From an uncultured Eubacteriales bacterium (GTDB lineage: Bacteria; Bacillota; Clostridia; Oscillospirales; CAG-272), in contig CAKSVM010000098.1 of NCBI GenBank assembly GCA_934503195.1, positions 1 to 10,637 on the forward strand: DNA of 10,637 nucleotides. Direction: 5' to 3'. A program made the position numbers and the translations under genes. This document shows positions 1-6,124 of the stretch, in pieces. The number at the start of each line of letters is the position of its first letter. Position 1 is the first letter of the stretch. The notes under the pieces were generated by a model. That model saw nothing but the letters and a program-made list of their open reading frames with translations, made no database searches and was not told where the DNA came from.

Positions 1-93
1 CGTCCGGGCGGCTTCGCCGCCCGGACGCGAGCCGTTCCGGCGCGCCGTGGCGCACCGGAACACGCGAAGCGCGGCAAACGCCGCGCTTCGCGT
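1..93. other. Three adjacent GC-rich hairpins
   Basis: Three inverted repeats lie head to tail. The first is a perfect 12-bp stem, 1-12 with 16-27, with a TTC loop. The second pairs 34-45 with 50-61 with a single C/A mismatch (41/54), which becomes a G-U wobble if the minus strand is transcribed. The third is a perfect 14-bp stem, 62-75 with 80-93, with an AAAC loop. None is followed by a clear T-run inside the window on either strand. They could be a terminator cluster for a gene ending left of position 1, a REP-like repeat cluster, or the structured 5' end of a minus-strand transcript. The wobble favours minus-strand RNA only weakly. Confidence 0.6.
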
Positions 94-307
94 TCCTCTG
101 GCGATTCAGGTAAAATTATATCAGAGCGGATTCCGCGCCTGAAAAAACTACTTTTTTTCGCGTTCGTCAGCGATTCCGACAGCCGCCAATGTGCGCCGCG
201 AACTATAAATCCCCGCCATAACGCCGTAAATCCACCCACGCGAAACCGCAGATTTTCCACAGCGCACCGCAGCCTCTCCACCATCCCGTAAACTTCCACG
301 TCCGCGC
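94..307. other. Intergenic stretch without a convincing gene
   Basis: Apart from the candidate -10 at 115-123, I see no gene here. The one longer minus-strand frame starts with TTG at 390 and runs through the 21-bp hairpin and the terminator. It is rich in Arg, Pro and Gly and resembles no family, so I treat it as non-coding. Confidence 0.6.
115..123 (-). promoter_or_regulatory. Candidate extended -10 promoter reading off the left edge
   Basis: The minus strand reads TGATATAAT here, an extended -10 with a consensus hexamer. The sequence one spacer upstream (138-143, TTCAGG) is a poor -35. Transcription would start near 108 and run straight into the hairpins at 93-1. The site lies in a local AT-rich pocket of otherwise GC-rich DNA. 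It is a motif match only and could be chance. Confidence 0.3.
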
Positions 308-357
308 AAAAATAATCCCTCCCCCGAAACCAAAGTGTCTGAAGTTTCAGGGGAGGG
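308..357 (-). terminator. Rho-independent terminator of the marR-ABC operon
   Basis: Positions 344-357 pair with 317-330 as a 14-bp stem around a 13-nt loop. The only irregularity, C325/A349, becomes a G-U wobble in minus-strand RNA. On the minus strand the stem is followed by ATTATTTTT (316-308), a typical U-rich tail. The terminator lies about 70 bp after the stop codon of the last ABC gene. Both the wobble and the tail point to minus-strand transcription. Confidence 0.8.
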
Positions 358-364
358 TGGGGGT

Positions 365-410
365 CTGGGGGCGGGAACCCTCCTTTTCAAAGGAGGGTTC
401 CCGCCCCCAG
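365..410. other. 21-bp perfect stem-loop after the ABC operon
   Basis: Positions 365-385 pair with 390-410 without a mismatch around a 4-nt loop. It begins 13 bp after the stop codon of the last ABC gene and precedes the terminator by a few bases. Neither strand has a T-run directly after it, so it is probably not the terminator itself. It may protect the 3' end of the mRNA or be a copy of a dispersed palindromic repeat. The arms contain AAAGGAGGG on both strands, resembling ribosome binding sites, but no gene follows. Confidence 0.7.
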
Positions 411-423
411 TAAATTATAAATC

Positions 424-2274
424 TTAAGTGGCAAAACCAGCGTACTGGTTCTGGTAGAGGCGGTAGTACGCGCCTTGCTTTTGGAGAAGTTCGTCGTGGG
501 AGCCGCATTCGGCGACGACGCCGCCGTCAAGGACGACGATCATATCGGCGTCGCGGATTGTCGAGAGACGATGCGCGATGATGAGACTCGTGCGTCCCTT
601 CATCAAAGCGACCATCGCCGACTGAATGTGCATCTCGGTTCGGGTGTCGACCGACGACGTAGCCTCGTCAAGGATCAGGATCTTCGGATCGGCGAGAACC
701 GCGCGTGCGATCGAGAGAAGCTGACGCTGTCCCTGTGAGAGATCGCTTCCCGATTCCGCGAGAACCGTGTCATAGCCCTCGGGCAGACGCTCGACGAAGA
801 CGTCGGCGTTGGCCGTGGCCGCCGCTTTCTTCATCTCCTCGTCGGTCGCGTCAAGCTTGCCGTAGCGGATGTTCGCCGCGATCGTGTCCGAGAAGAGTAC
901 CGTATCCTGAAGAACTATCGCGATCGCGTGGCGGAGCGTGTTCTTCGGAATGTCCATTATGTCGATTCCGTCGATCGTGATCTTTCCGCTGTCGATGTCG
1001 TAGAAACGCGTCAGGAGGTTGACAACCGTCGTCTTTCCTGATCCCGTCGCGCCGACAATCGCGATCTTCTGTCCCTGCTTCACATCAAGGTTGAAGCCCT
1101 TCAGAACCGGCTCGCCTTCCTTGTACGAGAACTTTATGTCCTTGAAGCTGATGTTTCCGCGGATTTCCTCCGGCTTTACCGGATTCTTGCCCTCGTCAGG
1201 CTCGGAGCCGGCTTCCATGATCTCAAAGACGCGCTCGGCTCCGGCGACCGCCGTCAGAATCTGCGTGTACTGGTTCGCGATCTCGTTTATCGGGCGCGTG
1301 AACTGCTTCGAGTACTGTAAAACCGCCTGAATCGCGTCGATTCCTAGTCCCGAGCCTGCCGCCAGATATCCTCCGACCGCCGCGATGAGCAGGTAACCGA
1401 GGTTTCCGATCATATTCATGCAGGGACCCATGATTCCGCCCCAGATGTTCGCCTTGATGCCGACTCTGCGGTATTCCGACGAGATCTTGCGGAATTCTGT
1501 GATCGAAGCGTCCTCCTTTGAGTACGCCATGACCGTCTTGTAGCCCGTCACGGTCTCCTCGATGTGGCCGTTCAGCTGGCCTAAAAGCTGCTGCTGAGCG
1601 ACGAAATACTTCCGCATGAACTTCGAGAGCTTCGTCGTCACAAGCAGTGTCAGCGGGATCGTGACCATCGCCACTACCGTCAGAATCGGGCTGTAATAGA
1701 TCATCATCACAAACGATCCGACAAGCGTGATCACCGCCGAGAAGAGCGACGCGATCGACTGCGAGACCGAGTTCGAGATGTTTTCAACGTCGTTCGTCAT
1801 GCGGCTCATGATGTCGCCGTGACGGTGAGTGTCGGTGTAGCGGATCGGCAGATACGAGATCTTCGCGAAGAGATCGGCTCTCATCGTCGAGACGGTGTTC
1901 TGCGACAGCTTGGCCGCCGCGACGCCCTGAAGATAGGTCAGCAGAGACGAGAGTACGTAAACTCCCGCCATGACCGCCACGACCATGTAGAGCTTGTCAA
2001 AATCGACGTGCGCGCCGTCATGGTCGATCGTTATCGCGCTGATCGCCTCGGCCTGAAGCGCGGGGCCGGCGAGGTTGAGAAGCGCTATCAGAATCACAAG
2101 CACCAGAAGCGCGATAAGGAGCTTTGAGTTCTTGCCGATATACTTGATGAGCTTTGAAAGCGTGCCCTTGAGATCCTTCGGCTTTTCGGCGTTCATTCTG
2201 CCGTGGGGGCCGGGAGGGCCGCCTCCGCCCGGACGCATCGAGATCACGGGGCGTTCGTTCTTGTTTTCAGCCAT
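424..2274 (-). CDS. Heterodimeric ABC exporter, subunit with the catalytic Glu (YheH/BmrD/TM288-like)
   Basis: This is a half-transporter of the type IV (MsbA/LmrA-like) multidrug exporter class, with a membrane domain (about residues 50-345) fused to an ATPase domain (about 370-600). Visible motifs are Walker A GATGSGKT (408-415), Q-loop Gln456, signature LSQGQ (512-516), Walker B ILILDE with catalytic Glu537, and switch His568. The signature departs from LSGGQ at its third position, as in known heterodimeric partners. A Gly/Pro-rich tail (about residues 13-27) precedes the membrane domain. I chose ATG at 2274 (616 aa) because GGAGG lies 8 nt upstream; a GTG at 2280 would be only 2 nt from it. 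The start overlaps the end of the upstream ABC gene by 8 bp, which suggests translational coupling. The two proteins probably form one pump in the cell membrane. The substrate cannot be read from the sequence; drug export is inferred from the family and the MarR gene. Confidence 0.93.
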   Translation of the reverse strand: MAENKNERPVISMRPGGGGPPGPHGRMNAEKPKDLKGTLSKLIKYIGKNSKLLIALLVLVILIALLNLAGPALQAEAISAITIDHDGAHVDFDKLYMVVAVMAGVYVLSSLLTYLQGVAAAKLSQNTVSTMRADLFAKISYLPIRYTDTHRHGDIMSRMTNDVENISNSVSQSIASLFSAVITLVGSFVMMIYYSPILTVVAMVTIPLTLLVTTKLSKFMRKYFVAQQQLLGQLNGHIEETVTGYKTVMAYSKEDASITEFRKISSEYRRVGIKANIWGGIMGPCMNMIGNLGYLLIAAVGGYLAAGSGLGIDAIQAVLQYSKQFTRPINEIANQYTQILTAVAGAERVFEIMEAGSEPDEGKNPVKPEEIRGNISFKDIKFSYKEGEPVLKGFNLDVKQGQKIAIVGATGSGKTTVVNLLTRFYDIDSGKITIDGIDIMDIPKNTLRHAIAIVLQDTVLFSDTIAANIRYGKLDATDEEMKKAAATANADVFVERLPEGYDTVLAESGSDLSQGQRQLLSIARAVLADPKILILDEATSSVDTRTEMHIQSAMVALMKGRTSLIIAHRLSTIRDADMIVVLDGGVVAECGSHDELLQKQGAYYRLYQNQYAGFAT

Positions 2275-4012
2275 TGTCACTGCCTCCGTTTCTCTGCTGT
2301 GAATCGTAGATATCGCGGTAGGTCGCGCAGGTCTTCATCAGCTCGTCGTGAGGAGCGAAGGCGATTATCGTGCCGTTCTCGATGACCGCGATCCGGTCGC
2401 AGTTGCGTATCGACGCGATTCTCTGCGCGATCATGATCACCGTCGTGTCGGTGATGTTCTCGCGGAGCGCCTTGTGGAGCTTTGCCTCGGTTCCGAGGTC
2501 GAGCGCGGAGGTCGAGTCGTCGAAGATCAGCACCTCGGGGCGGCGGATTATAGCGCGCGCGATGGCGATTCGCTGCTTCTGTCCGCCCGAGAGCGACGCG
2601 CCCTTTTCGGCGATTATCGTGTCGTACTTATCGGCGAACTTTTCGATGAACTCATCGGCCTGAGCGATCTTCGCGGCCGACTTTACTTCCTCGTCGGTCG
2701 CGTCGGGGCGTCCCCAGCGGATGTTGTCGGCGACGGTTCCTGAGAAAAGCTCGGTTTTCTGGAGGACGAAGGCGATCTTGTGGCGGAGCGTCTCAAGATC
2801 GTATTCCTTCACGTTGACGCCGTCGATGAGGACCTCGCCCGAGTCAGCGTCGTAGAAGCGCGGAATCAGGTTGACAAGCGACGATTTGCCCGATCCGGTC
2901 GCGCCGATTATCGCGATGTTCTCGCCCTTTCTGACGCTCAGATTGACGTTTTCAAGCACGGGGCGTCCGGCCGAGTTCGGGTAGCGGAAGCTGACGTTCT
3001 TAAAATCGACGGCTCCGGTTTCGGTCGTCTCGGGAATCTTCTTCGCGTCGACGAGCGCGGGATCTGAGTCGAGGATCTCGATGATTCTCTGCGCGCTGGC
3101 CGAGGCTCTGGTGAGCGACTGGAACATCATCGAGACCATCATCATCGACATTAAGATCTGGGTTATGTAGGTGATCGCCGACATGACGTCGCCGACCTTC
3201 ATTCCGCCGACGACGCCGATCGCGTCCTCGACCTCGCGTCCGCCGACAAGGAGAATCGCGATGACCGAGCCGTTCATGATCAGCATCAGGATCGGCGAGA
3301 GGGTCGCCATGAGCTTCTGAACGCTCAGGTTGACGTTTTTGAGGTCGGTGTTCGCGGCGTTGAAGCGGCCGATCTCGTGCTCTTCCTTGACATAGGCCTT
3401 GACGACTCTGGCTCCGGTGACGTTCTCCTGAACGACCGAGTTGACCTTATCGAGCTTTTTCTGCACCGACATATAGAGCGGCGTGGCCTTTTTGAGCATC
3501 AGGAAGACGAGCAGCAGCTGCAAGGGAAGCGCGCAGACAAGCACGATTCCGAACTTCGGGCTGATCGCGACCGCCATTACGATTCCGCCGATAAACTGCA
3601 TCGGCGCGCGGACGAACATACGGAGGATCATAGAGACCATGTCCTGAACGGCGGTGATGTCGTTTGTCAGGCGGGTGACGAGCGATCCGGTCGTGAATTT
3701 GTCGGTCTGCTGGAGCGAGAGGTGCATGACCTTATCGAAGGCGTCGTTCCGGAGATCGTTTCCGAACGACTGCGCGGCGTTTGACGCGAAAGCCGCCGAC
3801 AGGATACCGAAACATCCGCCGACGGCGACAAGACCGAGCATGGTTATGCCGGTTGTGATGATAAGAGCGGTATCGTGGCCGATAACGCCCTCGTTTACGA
3901 TCTTCGCCATCAGTTTCGGCTGGAGGAGGTCGATGAAGACCTCCCCAACCATCGTGAGAGGAGCGAGGATCGCGAATATCCAATATGGCTTCAGATATTT
4001 TGCGAGCTTCAT
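2267..4012 (-). CDS. Heterodimeric ABC exporter, degenerate-site subunit (YheI/BmrC/TM287-like)
   Basis: This 581-aa half-transporter has six predicted membrane helices (about residues 10-305) followed by an ATPase domain. Motifs are Walker A GATGSGKS (370-377), Q-loop Gln418, canonical signature LSGGQ (474-478), Walker B VLIFDD and the switch region IAQR. The usual catalytic Glu is Asp499 and the usual switch His is Gln530. Both substitutions are the marks of the degenerate site in heterodimeric exporters. Its LSGGQ should complete the working ATP site of the partner encoded just downstream. Start ATG at 4012 has AAAGG six nt upstream. It lies 61 bp after marR, in the same direction, and overlaps the next ABC gene, so the three are probably one operon. 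Confidence 0.93.
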   Translation of the reverse strand: MKLAKYLKPYWIFAILAPLTMVGEVFIDLLQPKLMAKIVNEGVIGHDTALIITTGITMLGLVAVGGCFGILSAAFASNAAQSFGNDLRNDAFDKVMHLSLQQTDKFTTGSLVTRLTNDITAVQDMVSMILRMFVRAPMQFIGGIVMAVAISPKFGIVLVCALPLQLLLVFLMLKKATPLYMSVQKKLDKVNSVVQENVTGARVVKAYVKEEHEIGRFNAANTDLKNVNLSVQKLMATLSPILMLIMNGSVIAILLVGGREVEDAIGVVGGMKVGDVMSAITYITQILMSMMMVSMMFQSLTRASASAQRIIEILDSDPALVDAKKIPETTETGAVDFKNVSFRYPNSAGRPVLENVNLSVRKGENIAIIGATGSGKSSLVNLIPRFYDADSGEVLIDGVNVKEYDLETLRHKIAFVLQKTELFSGTVADNIRWGRPDATDEEVKSAAKIAQADEFIEKFADKYDTIIAEKGASLSGGQKQRIAIARAIIRRPEVLIFDDSTSALDLGTEAKLHKALRENITDTTVIMIAQRIASIRNCDRIAVIENGTIIAFAPHDELMKTCATYRDIYDSQQRNGGSDNG

Positions 4013-4029
4013 TCTTTTCCTTTCGCGGC

Positions 4030-4047
4030 CTGAAGACTATTCTTCAG
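4030..4047. other. Small hairpin between marR and the first ABC gene
   Basis: CTGAAGA (4030-4036) pairs perfectly with TCTTCAG (4041-4047) around CTAT, in the 61-bp gap. No T-run follows on the minus strand, so it is unlikely to terminate transcription. It could affect mRNA processing or the relative yield of MarR and exporter, or it could be chance. Confidence 0.4.
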
Positions 4048-4073
4048 ACAGATTCCTGTAGCGTGAATGAAAT

Positions 4074-4559
4074 TCAGCGGGCTTCGATGAGGTTGTCCGC
4101 GACCTTGTCAAGTAGCTTGCAGAGGGTCTGGGTCTCTTCCTTGGTGAGTCCCGCGGTAGCGATCTGGTCGCCGTTTACCCACGAAGCGCGGATCTTTTCG
4201 TTGATCTCGCGTCCCTTGTCGGAGAGATAGACAAGAGTCTGACGGAGGTCATGCTCGTTCGACTTGCGGATGACGAGTCCGTCAGCTTCCATCTTCTGGA
4301 GTGTGACGCTGACTGTCGGCGGCTTGAGGTTCGCTGCCTTGACGAGGGTGAGCTGGGTCACGCCGGGGTCAAGCTGCGAGAGATGATAGAGGAGGAGTCT
4401 GTAGCTGCTCGGAAGTCCGTCGTCGTCAGAGTTCTTTCTGACGAGGTCGTGGTGGAGCTTTGCGACGTCGCCGATGCGCATCATCGCGTTATACTTGGGA
4501 TCCTCTCTTCTTTCCTTGATCGAGTCGATGTAGTCCTGTGTCAACATACACTTAGTCAT
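4074..4559 (-). CDS. MarR-family transcriptional regulator
   Basis: This 161-aa protein has the winged helix-turn-helix of MarR regulators at about residues 65-115: a recognition region TVSVTLQKMEADGLV and a wing ending in the typical LSDKGREI. Helical N- and C-terminal parts would form the dimer interface. Such proteins usually repress a neighbouring efflux operon and their own gene until a small ligand binds. Here it is the first gene of an operon with two ABC exporter genes, which fits that role. The start ATG at 4559 has AAAGG about 14 nt upstream, which is rather far; an in-frame ATG at residue 5 is an alternative. The ligand is unknown. Confidence 0.9.
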   Translation of the reverse strand: MTKCMLTQDYIDSIKERREDPKYNAMMRIGDVAKLHHDLVRKNSDDDGLPSSYRLLLYHLSQLDPGVTQLTLVKAANLKPPTVSVTLQKMEADGLVIRKSNEHDLRQTLVYLSDKGREINEKIRASWVNGDQIATAGLTKEETQTLCKLLDKVADNLIEAR

Positions 4560-4643
4560 TTTGCTTTACCGTGCCTTTCTTTAACTTTTACTTTCGCGGA
4601 GGTTTATTATAACCAGTCAGCGATTTCCGCGTTCTCGAAATGA

Positions 4644-4657
4644 TAGTTTGCTAACTA
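4644..4657. promoter_or_regulatory. Probable MarR operator
   Basis: The inverted repeat TAGTT-N4-AACTA lies 5 to 19 bp downstream of the marR -10 box, at or just after the expected transcription start. Size and symmetry suit a MarR dimer. The core TTTGCTA (4647-4653) recurs at 4695-4701 just upstream of the -35 box, suggesting a second, weaker site. Autorepression is inferred from position and family habit. Confidence 0.5.
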
Positions 4658-4662
4658 ACAAC

Positions 4663-4691
4663 ATTATACTCCAAACGGATGATTTTGTCAA
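4663..4691 (-). promoter_or_regulatory. Consensus sigma-70/sigma-A promoter of the marR-ABC operon
   Basis: On the minus strand TTGACA (4691-4686) is followed after exactly 17 bp by TATAAT (4668-4663). Both hexamers match the consensus fully. Transcription should start near 4656, giving a leader of about 100 nt before marR. A promoter this strong fits a unit normally held off by a repressor. Confidence 0.8.
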
Positions 4692-4763
4692 CTATTTGCT
4701 ACAAAAAATATGTGAAAAATCTGTAAATTATTCGTAAGCGGCCGGATTTTATGGCGATTTATG

Positions 4764-4772
4764 TGGTATAAT
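4764..4772 (+). promoter_or_regulatory. Extended -10 promoter of the AraC-family gene
   Basis: TGGTATAAT is an extended -10 motif (TGn plus consensus TATAAT). No good -35 is visible at 16-18 bp upstream, which is usual for extended -10 promoters or those needing an activator. The start near 4779 would give a short leader of about 24 nt. The promoter is divergent from marR; the two -35 regions are about 50 bp apart. Confidence 0.6.
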
Positions 4773-4802
4773 AGAGAAAACAGTTGAAATGGGGGACTGA
4801 CC

Positions 4803-5606
4803 TTGGCTGGAGACACAGCGCATTCCGAGGTTATTTCGGGGGATTATGTCCGGAGAAACGGGCAGAATTTTTCATTTGAGCATACGCATCCGACCTATGA
4901 GCTGTCGGTGATCGTGTCGGGAAAGCTTGTGATCACGAACAACGGCGACCGGGTTGAGTCGGACGGACCCTGCGTGATCTTTCATTTTCCGGGAACCTGT
5001 CACAGCGTCACGGCGGCACCGGAGGTGACGTATGAGCGGTACAACATATATTTCGGCGCGGAGATCTTCAAGGGGAACAAGCCGCTTCTCGACTGCGCGG
5101 AGGATTTATTCAGGTCGAACATATCGCTCCTGACGCTTGACGGCGACAGTCTGTCGGAGCTTTTATACTACATCCGTCCGTTCATGAAGGCGGCCGACGC
5201 TTCGCGCCGGATCGCGCTTTTAGGGGTGATACTCGACGTTTTACGCGGCTGCCGGAAGGTGGGATTTTTCCCGGAGACGCGGACGGGCGCGGCGTACATA
5301 AACGGAGTCGTGCGGTACATATCGGACAATCTCTCGCCGGGACTCGGGGCGGGCGAGATCGCGCAGGCCTTTGACGTGAGCCGCGCGAAGCTGGCGGCCG
5401 ATTTCAAGCGCGAGACGGGTATGACGCTTAAAGAGTATGTCGAGCTCGCCTGCATCGACCGCGCGCGGATCCTGCTTTCGGGCGGGAACGGGGTCCAGCA
5501 GACGGCGATCGAGGTGGGGTATCAAAGCGTCGGGACGTTCATCCGGGCATTCAAGAAGCTGACCGGGACGACGCCGGGGGCTTACGCGGATTTCTGCGGC
5601 CGGTGA
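4803..5606 (+). CDS. AraC-family transcriptional regulator with cupin sensor domain
   Basis: This 267-aa protein has an N-terminal cupin-like fold (about residues 20-85, with HTHPTYELSVIVSG near 27-40 and a further His at 61) that usually senses a small molecule. The C-terminal part (about 165-267) carries the two helix-turn-helix units of AraC regulators: EIAQAFDVSRAKLAADFKRE near 185-204, and QTAIEVGYQSVGTFIRAFKK followed by TGTTPGAY. The start is TTG at 4803, with GGGGG seven nt upstream; no in-frame ATG occurs until about residue 128, which would destroy the cupin domain. It stands alone on the plus strand, divergent from marR and closed by a terminator. It may act on the marR-ABC operon or on its own gene, or on a distant target. 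The ligand is unknown. Confidence 0.9.
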   Translation: MAGDTAHSEVISGDYVRRNGQNFSFEHTHPTYELSVIVSGKLVITNNGDRVESDGPCVIFHFPGTCHSVTAAPEVTYERYNIYFGAEIFKGNKPLLDCAEDLFRSNISLLTLDGDSLSELLYYIRPFMKAADASRRIALLGVILDVLRGCRKVGFFPETRTGAAYINGVVRYISDNLSPGLGAGEIAQAFDVSRAKLAADFKRETGMTLKEYVELACIDRARILLSGGNGVQQTAIEVGYQSVGTFIRAFKKLTGTTPGAYADFCGR

Positions 5607-5611
5607 GAATA

Positions 5612-5645
5612 CTGAAAAAGGATCCCGGGAGGGATCCTTTTTCAG
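5612..5645. terminator. Bidirectional terminator between AraC gene and hicB
   Basis: A perfect 15-bp stem, 5612-5626 with 5631-5645, has a GGGA loop. It has five As on the ascending side and five Ts on the descending side, so either strand reads GC-rich stem then T-run. It starts 6 bp after the AraC stop codon. The hicB stop codon (5642-5644) lies inside its right arm, so it can serve both converging genes. Confidence 0.85.
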
Positions 5646-5980
5646 GTCTTGGAAGAGACATATTTTCTTATCGCGTTTTCAACGGCCTGATTCATCGAAA
5701 GACCGTTCCGCAGTGCGAAGGTCGAGAGACGCTGATGAAGCTCGGGCGAGATCCGCACCCGGAGTGTTCCCTTACAGGGTTTCAACGGTTCCTTGCCGAT
5801 TTCCTCGCAATAGGACAGATAATCATCGACCGCGCTGTGGAACTCATTTTCTATATCCTCAGATGAACCCTCGAACGTCACGAGGTCGTCGATGCCCTCA
5901 ATTTTCCCGTGAAGGATATGATCCTCGGCGTCAAAACAGATGTTTGTGACATAGCCCTTGTATTCAAGTGTGTTTTCCAT
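5642..5980 (-). CDS. hicB: HicB-family antitoxin, apparently orphaned
   Basis: This 112-aa protein has the HicB layout. An N-terminal partial RNase H-like fold (about residues 1-65) contains GIDDLVTFEGSSEDIENEFHSAVDDYL in two halves. A C-terminal ribbon-helix-helix DNA-binding segment follows (about 72-108: GTLRVRISPELHQRLSTFALRNGLSMNQAVENAIRKY). HicB proteins neutralise the HicA mRNA interferase and repress the hicAB promoter. Its ATG overlaps the stop codon of the hicA-like frame by one base (TGATG), the usual coupled arrangement, with AGG nine nt upstream. Because the toxin gene is truncated, HicB may now be a relic, a protector against other HicA toxins, or only a DNA-binding regulator. 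Confidence 0.85.
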   Translation of the reverse strand: MENTLEYKGYVTNICFDAEDHILHGKIEGIDDLVTFEGSSEDIENEFHSAVDDYLSYCEEIGKEPLKPCKGTLRVRISPELHQRLSTFALRNGLSMNQAVENAIRKYVSSKT

Positions 5981-6123
5981 CAGATTTCACCTGTTCCTTT
6001 CAGAAAATCAATCAGATTTTTCACCATATAGCCTTTCATGATTGATTGCGGATGCGGCTTATGAAGCATAATGATTTTTTTATCGGAATCGCGTTTGTCA
6101 ACACATTTTTGATGCTTTGCTTC
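5980..6123 (-). pseudogene. 3' remnant of a hicA toxin gene
   Basis: In the frame joined to hicB, the minus strand encodes KKIIMLHKPHPQSIMKGY and then MVKNLIDFLKGTGEI before the stop at 5982-5980. This resembles the C-terminal third to half of HicA toxins from Clostridia (a LHxPHP strand, then a basic helix ending in Gly-x-Ile). The frame stays open only to 6147, inside the end of atpD, where a TGA (6150-6148) stops it. No ATG or GTG with a ribosome binding site precedes it. The first ATG (6069) would give 29 residues. Full HicA proteins are about 60-85 aa with a catalytic His in the missing N-terminal part, so the toxin should be inactive. A TTGACA at 6101-6096 may be left from a promoter, but no fitting -10 is seen. 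Confidence 0.6.
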
Positions 6124-6124
6124 C

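Noticed and set aside
141..159. A-run and T-run (GAAAAAA...TTTTTTC) as a terminator
   Set aside because: The stem would be made almost only of A-T pairs with no GC-rich part, so it is unlikely to end transcription.
148..390. 80-codon minus-strand frame with a TTG start
   Set aside because: It runs through the 21-bp stem-loop and the terminator, has a biased Arg/Pro/Gly composition, and resembles no known family.
4606..4611. Second TATAAT on the minus strand upstream of marR
   Set aside because: No -35 at a usable distance (the region at 4629-4634 does not match), and a far better promoter lies 50 bp upstream.
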